Of a stretch of DNA of 64,000 nt, positions 1-12,676 are shown in pieces. Positions within the stretch are counted from its first letter, which is position 1. Each line of letters begins with the position of its first letter. The notes under the pieces are model-generated. The model ran no database searches, was not told where the DNA came from, and was given only the letters and a program-made list of their open reading frames with translations. This DNA is from Malurus cyaneus samueli (Eukaryota; Chordata; Aves; Passeriformes; Maluridae), in assembly GCA_009741485.1 (NCBI GenBank), contig CM019217.1, positions 38,639,961 to 38,703,960 on the forward strand, written 5' to 3'. A program made the translations under genes and the position numbers.

Positions 1-1124
1 ATAAAGATCTGTTTCTGTAAAGGAACATCCCTTGATCCTATTCCAGCAAATTAATTTCAAATGTTTCTTTAAAAAATACTATCTACTAAAACTTGCCAGT
101 AAATAGAACCCCAAAATCTGTGATGGCTGTGGAAATTGTAGATTTCACTAAAACTACAAACACCACCAAAAATTGTTCCAAGTTGTTGCTTAAAGTGTAA
201 NATTTTCAGCGAATTCAGTAATGAAAATTTGGAGGCAAGGAAGGGAAAAATCCAAATGCACAAAAACCTCTTTGTGTGTTGCAATGTTTATCAGTCCTGC
301 AGCATGATCTCAAACTATGGTGAAAATATATTTGATATTTATCACAGGGAAGGAAACTAGGGAAAACCAGATATAATATTAAAATTTAAGAATATAAAAG
401 CACTTCAAAATATTATTTATCACAATTTCTTTAATGGAAATTTTCAAATTTTAGTATTTTGAAGGGGTAATGGCCTTCAAAGACAGAAATGGACAGATGG
501 GTAAGAATTCTTGAAGGAACTTTTCTAAAGGTGGAAAATTCCTTTTTATTAGAAGCTGGTCTCCAACAGTGTTGTTAGAATACTTGTAGTGCTAAATGGG
601 TCCCTAAAATGAACATTTGCTGCACTACTGTGCTTTTTTTTTATCTAAAAAGCCAAGTGCTATAAATGTCTAAAGGATGTAATATCGTGCTTTATTAATG
701 GGTAAGCAGCGCAGGAATGCAGGGTAAATGCAGTTATCAAAAGAACCAGTTTTAAAAAATCAACAATATCAAACACTTTACAAGGATAAACTGCTTCAGT
801 GTTGATAAAGAAAATATTTATCTAATTCCCAGAATAGGACCTTCTCCTTGAGGAAGTTAACACACAAGGATCTGGTGTAGCTGTAGAAGGCAGTGTAGTT
901 AAAGGACAGCTTTAAAGATTTTACTCACCTTTTTAAGGAATTTATCTTTCTGTTAATCAGAAAACAATATCTAAAAATACCCTATGATATATGCAGCTGG
1001 ATCAGTAATTTATATATAAACAATAAAGCCATTAAATAAAAACAGTGAAGGTGTAACTAAGGAACAAATATAAAGAGTAGCACCAAGTCTTCCAGACATC
1101 ATGGGGCATCTGAATGATGCTCTT
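1..1124. other. Unannotated AT-rich DNA
   Basis: I see no gene, RNA or recognisable repeat here. The DNA is AT-rich, with many short A and T runs and stop codons in all frames. Position 201 is a single ambiguous base (N). The only open frame of note (69-284, minus, about 71 codons) spans that N and resembles nothing I know, so I do not call it a gene. Confidence 0.6.
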
Positions 1125-1157
1125 AGTTATATGGTTTGATGTTAAGTAGTCCTAAAA

Positions 1158-1222
1158 GGAGCAGGGGTTGGACTTGATAATCCTTATGGATCCCATCCAA
1201 CTTGAGACATTCTATTAATTCA
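1158..1222 (+). mobile_element. CR1 LINE 3' tail remnant
   Basis: The stretch runs from an agcagggg motif through gttggacttgataatcc and a cccatccaacttgag motif to an attctattaattcat end. This is the order seen at the 3' end of avian CR1 LINEs, which finish in short attctatg-like repeats instead of poly(A). CR1 moves by target-primed reverse transcription, and most copies are cut short at the 5' end, as here. Related sequence may begin near 1125 (the gttaagtagtcctaaaagg stretch). Several bases differ from the usual form, so it is an old, inert copy. The tail type resembles that of the SINE at 19804-19930. A SINE that has lost its tRNA head is a possible alternative. Confidence 0.68.
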
Positions 1223-2237
1223 TAATTCAACTTAGCAAAGCCTGATTAAATTCACTCTGGAATATTCAAGAATCCTGCTGAAACTTCTAGTGACTTTTGG
1301 CAGAGCTAGTGGAGAATTGGTGAGATGTTTGAAAACTAAAGCAGCTGTAGTGTACAACTTCCCCCTAGTTCAGGGGGTTAGATGGAGGGAATGTTAGAGG
1401 TCTCTGAAATTATGAACCAATCTAGTTTGTTTTGTACACTTGGGAGATACTTGAACAAATTACTAAGCAACCTAGAAGTATATGGAAAATAAGTAATTGA
1501 TTTGTTCTTGAAAAATCTATCTGATGTTCTTATTTGACATAATAATTGGGCTACCAAAAGAGAGAGAAATAATAGATATTATGGATCTCAATATCTTCAT
1601 AAGCAAAGTAGATTAATATTGTCTATGGTAAAATTACCATTTTGTGTAGTGATGGGTCAATAAGCACTCTATAGCAGGGAAGGAATTAACTCCAACAGTA
1701 TTTAGGGGTGAAAAGATATAGAGACTCATTTGCAGAAAAACAGTACTGGCAGATGACTGGGAGGGGAAGAAAGCTGTTTGGAAAAATCCATTCTGTGAGT
1801 AGGGTTGCTAAGGAAGCCGCATGCAGATTCATCAAGGGAAAAAAGGCAACCTTCTCTCAATGCTGTTAATTGCAAAGTCCTTGTAAGCTGAGCAACACCA
1901 GTATCTGTCAGCAAGAAGAGACAGTGACAGTGCCTGTGGGTGAGTGTCAGGTCTGGGATTGTGTGACCCTTAGTGGAAGATGTTAAATCTTTACATTGCT
2001 GCTTTAGCCAGAAGTACGATATTATTAAAGGTTACTTCAGATTTTTTGACTACAGCCATACCATTGCTAGAAAATTTCAACAGGATGCTAACATATGACT
2101 GTGGCCCAAAAAGAATGGCTTGGTGCTGGTCACCAAACAGCCGTAGGTACTGTTGGTGCAGGCACTGACTGTGGTTGTGGGCAGGCAGACTAAAGGGCAT
2201 GGCTGGCTGAAATAGCATTGGACAGAGATCCTAATGT
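1223..2237. other. Unannotated DNA holding the first mosaic source
   Basis: No gene or known repeat is recognised. The stretch contains the segment 1404-1498 that reappears at 4915-5009. Two short open frames on opposite strands (1980-2168 plus, 1991-2218 minus) overlap each other and have no recognisable domains. I treat both as chance. Confidence 0.5.
1404..1498 (+). repeat. Direct repeat A, first copy
   Basis: These 95 bases are identical, by direct reading, to 4915-5009 in the same orientation. The match starts at ctgaaattatgaaccaatc and ends at ggaaaataagtaatt. It stops sharply on both sides: the next base is g at 1499 but t at 5010. The sequence does not look like a dispersed repeat family and I saw no third copy here. 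Confidence 0.93.
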
Positions 2238-2340
2238 GTCATAGAGCCATAGAATGATTTGGGATTTGGGGAGGAGACTTAAAGATCATTTGCTTCCACC
2301 ACCCTTTGCATGGGCAGGGACACCTACTAGAAGGAGGAAT
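2238..2340 (-). mobile_element. CR1 LINE 3' end remnant, minus strand
   Basis: Read on the plus strand, the segment begins catagagccatagaatg, continues through a gggatttggggaggagactt block and aaagatcatttgcttcc, and then gcatgggcagggacacct. This is the reverse complement of the common avian CR1 3' untranslated end, whose short terminal repeats lie at the left. The copy is strongly 5'-truncated, diverged and non-coding. The right boundary is soft: similarity fades after about 2330. Confidence 0.8.
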
Positions 2341-4913
2341 GTCTGAAGACTTTGTCCTGTACAGGCTTGGCTACATATTGGGCATTACATGAGGCCAGTC
2401 TTGGTGCTTTTGTTAATGCCAATGGTCAGGTCATTAGAAACTCGCAGCTATTCAGTTTTGGAACTGATGATAATAATGTCTGTCTTGGCTGCTACTCTGC
2501 ACATAATATACCTTGCTTGGAAAAGGCTAAAGCCAATAGCTAAATCTGTCCTGAGATGATGAGTTTAGCTGGTTTAGAGGGATTCCCTGGGACAATTATC
2601 TGCGGGAAGGCAATGGTTTCATTGGTGATAGTCTGAGAATCTGAGCAATGGAGCATTGTCTTGCTATGGAATTACATTGTCACTGCTTAAAAGAGAGGTA
2701 AAATGATGTCATCCTGCCAACTTGAAGGTACTCTGGGATCGAAGAAGAACCATCCTACACGTAGTCTCTTGCCTGATGACAGAGTTAGCTGCAAACTCCT
2801 GATCCTGATGTAATTCTTCTGCCAGTGTGAGACAAAGAAATTTACAAATACAAGGAGGTAGGTAGATTGTGCTCTGATCATTTTTTTCCACATCAAACCA
2901 AATCTGGGGTTGGGTCAAAGGTTAAAATACAAGGTGCACAAGAAAAAATACAGAATATGTAAGAGTAGGTTCAAATTGTAAACATGGACAGAAGTAAGAA
3001 GTCATATTTAAGAAGGAAAATCTATAAGTATCCCAAGGAGACATAATTTCTCAAAGATATTAACTCTGAATTATAACTATTCCTCTGAATCTTGTGATCA
3101 CTTTATACATGCCTCTGCACTTACTGTTTTACCAGTAAGAATACAAGGGTGGGAGCAGAGCCCTGGCTCTTTCTCAGGTGCTTAGTCCTGCTTATTCACA
3201 CTAGCTGAGTGTAGATAAGTAGATACCTCGGTTTTGCCACATTGCCCACTAATTTCCCTGTACATGTCAGAAAGCTGAATGGTTCTTAGAGTCAGATCTG
3301 TCCAGTCTGTACTGACTGATTTGCTACACTAGCATAAACCATATGTGAGCCAAATGCTGCTCAAGACTCTTCTGCTGAACATGCCAGCCTTATGTAGTGA
3401 GAAACACCCGAGAAAAGAAAAATAATACCTCAGAAATTAAATTAAACATCTGCAGCACAAGGAGCAACAGGTATGTTAATGGGAGCATGTTTTGGAAGAG
3501 AGAAAACAGATAGTTATAACTAAATTATCACATTCTCAGTCTGGATAAAAAGTTATATTGGTTGATAGGCAATAAGCCTTAGTAAGAAAATTACTATGAA
3601 CATGTTATAGATATGAATAGGTTGTGTTTTAAATTGTTATGAATCCAGCATTAGAGGATATCAGCTCTCAGTCACAGCTGTTCACCTGCTGGGCTCTATT
3701 AAACATCTGTTAACCCTTTACAGTTAAATGGAAGTTTTACAATAAAGTGTAGTCCTGTGGCACATAAAATAGCATAGATAGCATATCTATGAAACACAGC
3801 TTTTGGAAGAGTGTGTTTGCGACTAAGAAATGGCAGAGAGGTTGTGAGTTTGAAGATCAGTGACACAAAGATCCAAATCACTGAACTGCAAGTTTTAATA
3901 CCCTTATAAATCTATGTTTCATACAATGCCAATTATTTAAAGTCTTCTCACACATTCTCACATTCCCTCAAGAGAACCTTGGGTCTAAATTCCTCTCTGA
4001 ACAAAGAACCAAAAGCCAATGACTGTTTTATGAACCCAAGCAGAGTTTCATCTTTAACCTAGGCTCATTGTTGCGCATACACTGTGCAACAGAAATATAA
4101 TAAAATTATGTTCTGTAAATGTATGCAGAATTTGACCCTATATCAATCAGTATTGTGTAAAGAATGGGACGACAACAACATGGAAGGAAAAGACAACATC
4201 ATGAGGGGAAGAAACATGACAGATATTTTCAATGAGAAGATTTGTTGAATAATGCCCTGAAATGCCAAGAAAATATCAGAAATGTGGGCAAAAAGGTCAA
4301 GATTCAAAAATATACCTGCTTAATATTATTTATTGGAATTTTGGGGCTATTTAGAAATACTGTACAACTTCAAAATTAATTAAAATTACACTTTTTGTCA
4401 GAGCTGAATATTTTTAAGGGATTTTAAATACTGTAGAAGAAAATAAAGGTTTTTTTTGTTCTTGTTTGTGTTGGTACAGTTTTTAATTAGCTCAGATGTT
4501 TGTGTGGGACACAAAAACTGCTTTATTGCCTTGGGGTATTAATTAGCACAATTGTGAGTCTAGACTGGATAAATGAACTTACAGATCGATAAAATGAAAA
4601 TTTCACCTTTATAAATAATATTTAGTTCTCTAGACTGAAGCCTTTCAAACCTGATGCAACATGATGCAGCACAATCCATTCAGGAGATAATTAGTACTGA
4701 GGTTGCATTGTATCATTATATTGCTTTATACAGTTCTCAAAAGGCAAAGAATTCTGCTTGATTTTTGAAATGTTTTCAAGGAAGACACTTCTAAATAATC
4801 TCGGAAAAAAAGATGAAAAACAAATTCAGGAAAATGTGCTTTTGTTTTGCACAAAAATTATATTTATTTATAATACTGTCAGATAAAGTTTTTCAAGTTT
4901 AGAGATATCTAGG
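2341..4913. other. Unannotated AT-rich DNA holding the second mosaic source
   Basis: No gene is recognised in these 2.6 kb. The segment 3579-3624 is the source of the second part of the mosaic at 4915-5054. Overlapping minus-strand open frames at 2687-2918 and one at 3699-3881 are short and domain-free. Runs of T (around 4448-4458) and AT-rich patches are the only other structure. Confidence 0.5.
3579..3624 (+). repeat. Direct repeat B, first copy
   Basis: These 46 bases match 5009-5054 in the same orientation with one mismatch (t at 3595 against a at 5025). The match runs from ttagtaagaaaattac to atatgaataggttg and then ends abruptly. Confidence 0.88.
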
Positions 4914-5054
4914 NCTGAAATTATGAACCAATCTAGTTTGTTTTGTACACTTGGGAGATACTTGAACAAATTACTAAGCAACCTAGAAGTATATGGAAAA
5001 TAAGTAATTTAGTAAGAAAATTACAATGAACATGTTATAGATATGAATAGGTTG
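4914..5054 (+). repeat. Mosaic patch made of copies of repeats A and B
   Basis: After a single N at 4914, bases 4915-5009 are an exact copy of 1404-1498. They run straight into 5009-5054, a 45/46 copy of 3579-3624. The two source segments lie 2.1 kb apart, in the same order and orientation. At the internal joint the pieces share one or two T bases. The missing interval does not begin with GT or end with AG for any placement of that joint, so this is not a spliced retrocopy. It is either a templated insertion made during break repair or, given the N exactly at the left edge, a false join in the assembly. The near-perfect identity means the event is recent or artefactual. Confidence 0.9.
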
Positions 5055-5224
5055 ACTATATTTACTCTCACAATTTTTTTCTGTGTGTGTCCTATACAAC
5101 ATCTTTCAGACAGTTGTGTTTTCAGTTTTATCCAGATCAAATGTGACCTAATCTCAGATGTTTAGTACTGTGCCTCAGACAAATACCCTGTCCTTTGTCA
5201 AAGGCTTTTGTTTTCACACACACT

Positions 5225-5705
5225 GAATTGTTGAGGTTAAAAAGAGACCTCTGGAGGTCACCTGGTCCAGCCCCCAACTCAAGCAAGGTTTTTGTGTGGG
5301 GCTGCTATTGGATACATTGTCAAAAATGCCTTACTGAGGTCTAGGAAGAGAATATCCACTCTTCTCACCTTATCTACCAAGCCAGTCATTTCATCATAGA
5401 AGTTTATCAGGCTGGTCAAGCATGACTTACCCTTGGTGGATCCATGCTGACTGCTCCTAATCACTTCCTTGTCTTTCATGTGGCTAAAAATGGTTTCCAG
5501 AATTAGTTGTTTTCTCAACTTGCCACAGATCGAGGTCAGACTGACCAACCTGTAGTTCTCTGGGTCCTGCATCCTAATCTTTTTGGAGACAATCAAATCC
5601 TCAAACATCTCTCCCAATTGCCTTCATTATTCCTGCATAATCACCAGTGCAATAATACCAATTTCCTCAAAATGCATCCCATCAGGACCCATGGATTTCC
5701 CTGTC
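5225..5705 (-). pseudogene. CR1 LINE ORF2 reverse-transcriptase fragment, internally deleted
   Basis: On the minus strand 5617-5279 encodes about 112 residues typical of the CR1 ORF2 reverse transcriptase. They include a DPENYRLVSLTS block near residues 18-29, the SSQHGSTKGKSCL block at residues 55-67, and the motif-A segment LDLSKAF at 92-98 with its metal-binding Asp at 93. The start used is a TTG, so the frame is arbitrary and not a real initiation site. Upstream in the same frame lies a GPDG motif (codons at 5689-5678), also characteristic of CR1. Two successive stops (TAA, TGA at 5629-5624) separate it from the rest, so the copy is dead. Soon after motif A, near 5285-5300, the sequence jumps to the CR1 3' untranslated tail (5225-5285: gagacctctggaggtcac, ctggtccagcccccaactc). 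The remaining reverse transcriptase, including the YxDD region, is therefore missing. Confidence 0.85.
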
Positions 5706-6200
5706 CAGTTTACTGAAGTATTTTTTATTGTGCAGCACATAAATGACCAGCATGGATTATTCTTGTCTGCCTGCACAATATCAGAGTTGTGTCAGCAGTT
5801 ATCTACTCTCCAACATGTCCACAAAATTTAAAGTGTCCTGGACCTCATAACCCATGGGTTTTCTTCAGTCTTTTTGTCTGGTTAATGTGTTTTTATCCCA
5901 GCAATATTCACAAAGAATTCTGCTACAGGCCTACTTGAGCCTTCAGCTAGATTGTTTTTGTTCTTCTCCAAACCTCTGACCTCTGCCCCCCTTTTCTGGT
6001 TCTTTGTAATCTCAAACACAAGTTGATTGAATTCTGCAGGTCTTAGCAACCTAGGCCTTGCTTTTGCTTGTTCTCTGTGAGATGAGTTTTTTAATTGCTC
6101 ATCCATCATCCACTTGCCAAGTTTCAACAAGCACTGTGGCAGTTTTTCTGTGCTGCTTTCCCGCTTTGGAGGAGCTCCCTGAAGATTTCTCATAAACATC
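5706..6200 (-). other. Possible diverged CR1 5' flank with a 105-codon open frame
   Basis: This lies directly upstream (in minus-strand sense) of the CR1 reverse-transcriptase fragment. The open frame 6199-5882 is rich in Lys, Arg, Glu and Gln (for example KNQKRGAEVRGLEKNKNN near the middle). It could be a degraded piece of the linker between the CR1 endonuclease and reverse transcriptase. I cannot align it to that region by eye, and the stretch 5706-5881 has stops in this frame. A chance frame in flanking DNA is equally possible. Confidence 0.3.
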
Positions 6201-9200
6201 TATATATGCTCCTCTACTGTCCTCAATCTCCTCCCTACATCTTTAGGCTGAGCCCAGCACTAGCCTCTTGTTTCCAGTTCTTTCTTTCTTGCATTCTTAC
6301 ACATGAATTACATGTTTGATCAGTGCCCAGTATGATCATATTTTATGATATTTGAGATGAACATACAAATAGTGCTGGGAAGATGAAAGAGGATGGATTC
6401 ATACCCATTAGCAGGTAACATCACTCTAAATGCAAGCAACACTGGGGAATGTGTAGTGCTGTGTCACAGGTGGAAGGGATTACAACTGAGTACCTATTCT
6501 GCTCTCAGCTCAACTTATACCACTTTCTGGGGTTCATCATGAACACATAGGGTTTTTCACATCAGGTATCACAAAATCTATGGATTTGATTAAATCTCCA
6601 ATTTGTATTATTCCTATAGCATAAATGCTTAGCAGGGATGCAAAACTGAATCTGGTGTTTATCTGGCTTACTATGTCTCAGGTCCCATTGAAATGCTAAA
6701 GAGCAGCACAAAGGATCTGTGAGTGGAGGTACATTCACCTGGTTTGATACTGAGATACTGCAGAAATGAGGGTCTTAATATATCTGTGGCCCTCTCACAG
6801 CAAATCCATCCCTGTTCACATAATAATTTAAAGGGAAAAGGTGTCAGAAACTGTCTCTGTCTATGGTGGAAAACAATCTGCGGGGATCCTAGGAAACTGA
6901 ACATGAGTTTGCTAAAATAAATACAGTTACACCAGCAACTGAGTCAATATTCTTCTTATGATACCCAAAATACACATAAAATAGTACTTACCAAATGCTT
7001 GATTGCTACTGAATGAAGTGTTATTTTAAATGTTTTCAATATACGCTGGTATATTTTCCTTTCCTTGGTGACATTTTTTGCTTGTAAGGCCCTAAAGCTT
7101 CACATTTACAAATAAAGCACATTCAAGAGTGTATCATAAAAATAAAAAATGTAGGGGCTTTATAATTATATAATAACTTTGATAAGCTATTTGGATTTGC
7201 TATGAACACGAGCATGATAATGCATATGGTTTAATCAATACACCTTTCAAGGGAGCCCCATTTGGGAAAATGCAAAAGCCGTGTCTTGCAGTCAGTAATA
7301 AATATTTCATTAAATTATCTCTAATTTAACTTTCACTCCAATTGGCAAACCTCTAGTGGTATGTACTTTTTCCCTCCTGAGTTTATTGCACTGATAACAT
7401 GCAATCATCTCACAGCCCTTTGCTTTCTGATCTATGGTATATTGCCTCACCTTAGATTAATCTCATAGTCATTACCTCATTTAAGTAGGTAATATTTGAC
7501 CATATAATCAGCTTAAAGTGATGTGAGTAGAATAATATGGGCTTACATTTGGTACTCAGAAACATTTCTGAAACAAGAAGAAAGCAATTTGATAACAATA
7601 TATGATCTAAATTATTCTTTTTATGCGTGAAAACACACAGTGCTTTTACTGACATAATTAAATTGTCCACATTTCTGACTTTTTAATAATGAAAAAGTAA
7701 ACCTTTCAGTGTTTAAATGATTAGATGATTTAGATGTTTAGATGATTTGCTATGTTGCTTTAAAGCAGAGAATTCAATAGTACCTACTCAGGCATTTACT
7801 CTTCTTGTGGAACATAGAGAGAATGAAGTCAGTGCCATACCTTCTTAGTGTGGGAGACTTCACAGAGTTTTTTGTTTTCCTGTTTCAAGTATTCCTTTTC
7901 AGTGCTTGCATTTGTATACACCATTATGGTGAACAGGAAAAATTCTGTTTATCGTGTCATCCAGCTATAGAAAGAAATAGCATGTTCAGATTTCAAACTT
8001 GTCAAGCTTTTTGACAGATAAACAACAATTCCTTTTCAAGGGTTTAATGTTTTCTGGGAAGAAGTAAAGGCTTCTAGATGATCTTGCAAATTAATAACAA
8101 CTGATCCTGATGTCAGATTTTTCATTGGCAGGTAAGAGTTGATGCTTTTCTGGTGGCTATTACAGCATTTTCACATTTGGGACATAGGGGATGTTACCCA
8201 TTTCCAAGATTAATTTTTCTCAGAAACCTGAATGGGAATGAATGCAGAATAGTAAGAAAACCGCATATAGTGTCAAATAGGGTCTCACAAGATTTGTCTA
8301 CAACCAGAACACAGGACACTAACAATTTAAGTACGAATTAATCTTTAAGACAGATTAGCAGTATGAAAAACAACTGCAGAGTAAAAGGGGTTTTCCTCCT
8401 TGTCTGTCACAGTGAAGGGGTACTATAGGTTAGTCGAGTCATCAGTGATCTAAAATTAATCGATGCAAATGTTTGTCTGTAAAGGGTTAGCTACTTGTTT
8501 TTATTTATCAAATGACCCTTGCCTTGCTAAGACTGAAGTTTAGACGACATGCATTTGCTGAAACATCTTCTCGGCCCTTTATATGTAATCTATTCTCTAG
8601 GAAGCTTCATTTCTCATCCCTGCATATCCAGCCTCAACTTTTTTGGATGCTTGCCTCACATACTATCCTTCTCCAAAAGTATGTCAGTAGCTTTCCCAGT
8701 TGCATCCTACTCCTTTGCCGCAATCTTAGTTTATTTTAAATTAACAAAATTTCACTAATTTCAAAATTTTCTATACTTGGTATCTATTTTGACATAATCA
8801 AAGTTTTGATAGGCATGCATATTTGGTCCTATTTGCCTAAAACCCAGCTGGAAGAACAAATCCCACAAAACCAAAACTCTACCATCCTTAAGATGCAATT
8901 TCCAGCACGTTCACATGGCCCTCAGCAAGGTCACACAGTAGCAGTGCAGTAAAACATGAATCCCTCTCACAGTCCTCTAGATCTGAGAGAAGTGAGACTC
9001 GATTTGCCTATTATTCTGTACTGAAATATGACCAACTGTCAAGGTTTCCTTTCTTTTAGTATTCTGGACAGAGAGGAAGTAGAGAGAGATCTGGACTGGT
9101 TCTTACAAGAGCCTCAGGTAGTCCCCATTGCAAAGTAAGGAAAGACAAGATCTGTTTCTGATGAAGTACATCTGAAAGCACCCAGCAGTTTAGACACGCT

Positions 9201-12200
9201 GGACTGAAGATACTCAAGAATTTCCATGGTACATCGGCTTCACTTGCCATATGATTTTTTTTTTTAAATTTACTTGTAGATTTTTGGTATATTAAGCTTA
9301 CAACACAAGATTTCAGCACGGTTCTTTCCAACATTACTCCCTAAAAAGCACTTCTGAGTTTGATGAATTGGCAGGAGGTCCTACACTGAGACATACCTGC
9401 CACTTTGAGAGATAATTTATGACTACCATCACACTATAGTTTTAGCAGAACTTCTTCTGATACTGCTGTAACAACCATTTGTCATTTAGCTTGTTGATTA
9501 GCTGTCCATCTTCTTGAGAGAAGAATACTGTGTATTATCCTTTGGAAAAGGGCAACCAAAAATTCCAGACACTAAAACCTAAATACTACACTACAAGTTC
9601 TAGAATGTCAGAATGTCAGGAGATACACTACCTTTTATATAACTATGCTTCTGTAATAGTTTTTCTGAGTATAGTAGTTGTTACAAAGATATAATTACTG
9701 TTATAACTCACTTGGGTTCCCCAAATTAGGTTGGATGTGCAAACCAAATACAAAAAAAAATCCAGAGTACACCTTCTTGAGCAAAGCAAAATTGTATCCC
9801 CAGTGGAGATTTGGCTTTACAGTTGTTTGTACCCATGCTAAAGAACAGTATTTAATCATGAAAAGAAAAAATAGCTTCACTTGAAAAATAGTGCAATCAG
9901 TGTTAATTGACAGGGAAAAAATGACCCACAGAACTATACCCATGGCATGTCCACACAGTACACTGAAAGAAGAAACTGCAAAAAGGCTTTGGACCATGAA
10001 ATAGAGTAAATGAAGCATTATAGATTTAGAAAATAACAATGAAAACCACAGGAAAGAATAAACAAAGAAGAATATGAAGCCTTTTCTCATAGCTAAATAG
10101 AATAGAGGTAGAGAAATTAAAGAATAAAGCTGCCCTCATAATGGCAAACTGCTAAATATTTTGAGAGTCATTCTATTATTTAAGATGTCACAGTGCACTG
10201 CCATTAAAATTATGGACCTGCTTTATCTGTGTGACATGCTCAAGTCCAAAGTGGGACAATTTATATGTTGAGTTTCACCACTCATGCACAGGTTTGTTTT
10301 CTTCTTAAAAGAAAAGAGATCTGAAATGCTATAGCTTCCAAAAAATATCTTGTGACAGTGAAGTTGATACTGTTTGTTTCTTTAGATGAGATGCATATAT
10401 TCAGTGTCATTTTAGTTTTTGCACTGTAGGGAAAAGGGATCATTGGTTTCTCTTTTCTCCTTTCCCAAATGGCAGAATTCATTCTCTGGTGATGTGAGGA
10501 AAGAACAGTTTTTATACTTCTCTTTGTGCTGGAAGATGAAATAAAATATGTCATGGCACCTGAAGCTGCTTGAGGCATTTTTCATATTCATCCTGAAGTG
10601 AAGAGATTTAACCATCAGGCGAACATCTAAAAGACTACTGACCCTTCATGCTCAGTCTGGGTATGTTCAAGCTTATTTTTCTGGGCTTGTTTCTTAACCA
10701 TTGGGGATTTTGTTGTTGTCTTTAGTCTGTCTGACATGGTTTAATACAAACATCTACATTGCCACAAAGGTGTCCTTCTTTTTATTGGAGCCAGCTCTGA
10801 TCCTCTTAAATATGCATAGATACACACTTGGGGCTGTCTAGTCATGATTCAATGCCCAATGCATAAAGTTTGGAACATAAGATGGAGACTTTGGAATAGA
10901 CTCTTTTCAGTATGGGCTGCTCACAGGAGAGATCTGGATGAAAAAATAAAGTGCTTAATTTATTTCTCTGTGATGGAAATGAAGAAATTATTATAATATC
11001 ACATTTATAACGATAAATTGCGTAAATTCAGCTGCTGGGTATTGCAGACTCCTCTGTTTTCTTCCTGAATGCATTGCTTACTTATTTTGTTCAAAGAGTT
11101 CCTGGCTTGGAGTCTGATCTTGAGGGTTTGGTAAGCTTCAGATACTTCTGTTAAGATGGAAGTAAGTTTTTCTTGGACTTTAAATAGTCAGGTCATGGAC
11201 CTGATGCTGCACCACACAGCCAGAAACCCAAAGGCAGAGTGCACAGCAAGTCCTAACACGTGCTCGTTGTCTTGGGATCCCAGATTGTATTTGCTTCTCT
11301 TTATCTGTCCCTTCTTGGAAGACGGCAATTCAAAAGCCTGTAAGTTTCCAAGAATTGATTAATCTGTCTCCTGAAGTTATTTTAAAACAACAGATTCAAT
11401 CTGGGAACCTGAACAATGCATGGCAGGGTAATAAAAACTTAAGATTGTCTCTAATGGACACATGCTTGTGACTTAGCAAAAGTTTGTAAAACCTTCATGC
11501 TCCCATCAAAAGGTCATTGCTGATATATCTTAATTTTATAGGAAAAAAAGTCTTTTACTGGAAAATTCTCAGATATCTTCATTAGAGATAATTAATCCAC
11601 ACTAACTGCTTCAGTCCAAATAGAGTTAAAAAGATATGAAAATTCAGGTTATTGTCATAAACATATTGGAACTGAGGAGTTCACAGAGTTAATAATTTCA
11701 AACTGGAAAGAAAAAATTTACATTGCTGCACAAAATCTTTTTTATTTGATAGCATGGATTCACTTAATGAAGCATAATGAGGAAGATAAATTGAATACCT
11801 GCTGATTTCTAACCTCTTATTCCATTCGCTTTTTTTTTTAATTTCCTGTTTTCACATGTTTCTCTATTAAATTCCATCCAAGAGAAGGGAAAACACACAA
11901 ATCAGCCCAAATGCTGAAAATTCTGAACTCATTTCAATATTTTACATAACATACACAGTGACTAACAATGTTAATTATTGATAAAGGCTTGATTGCTCTT
12001 TAATTACTCTGCCAAGGTCTGGTATAAGCCCTCAAGAATTATATGGTATATTGTGAGTGAATCAGTTTTAATGATATCTTCATGACATGCATATTTCATG
12101 ACTAAGCTTTATTTACTAGCATTTTAACATGACCATTATGGGTTATGTATGTAAATAATAAAATTATTACTGCATAATTATAAGAGATACCTGACACTAT

Positions 12201-12650
12201 GGTGTACTTTTATGTTTTGCAAAATTCTAAATATCAGCATCAGGACTGGGTGTGAAAATCATAAAGCTCTTCCTAACTGTCACCCTGACTATCATGTCAA
12301 TATCTATTTTATTAAATGACTTCCTATTGAAAAATATGCAGTCTGTGAAAGCAAATATATTCTGCAGAACATGCTTTGTCAGGTAGGGAGTTGAAACTGT
12401 CTTATCCGTTATGGCCCTGATAATCTGACTTTCTGAAAATTAGTGTTTGGCTTTGGGGAAGTTTCCTCTTGGAGCTGTAAGAGATACCACCTGAATCTGA
12501 AGGTTTAAAGCTGAGATGAGAGTTGGATGCAAGTCTGTGACTTTCTGATGGAAGGTTATTGTGCATAAAATGAAAACAGTAAGCTCCCTTAATTGTCTAA
12601 GAAAGATTGAGCACCCACTGCCTGAAACAAGTCTCATTCCCTTTTACATT

Positions 12651-12676
12651 GAGCAGTGTTATAGAGCAGTGTTATA
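12651..12676 (+). repeat. Exact 2 x 13-bp tandem duplication
   Basis: The unit gagcagtgttata occurs twice head to tail (12651-12663 and 12664-12676) without a mismatch. It looks like a small replication-slippage duplication, and no function is implied. Confidence 0.95.

Noticed and set aside
4915..5054. Mosaic patch as a spliced retrocopy of a two-exon transcript
   Set aside because: The skipped interval 1499-3578 does not begin with GT and end with AG for any placement of the joint, and there is no poly(A) tail or target-site duplication.
9701..10090. 129-codon minus-strand frame as a membrane-protein gene
   Set aside because: The Phe/Leu/Ser-rich composition is what AT-rich DNA gives by chance. 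There is no recognisable domain, splice pattern or promoter.
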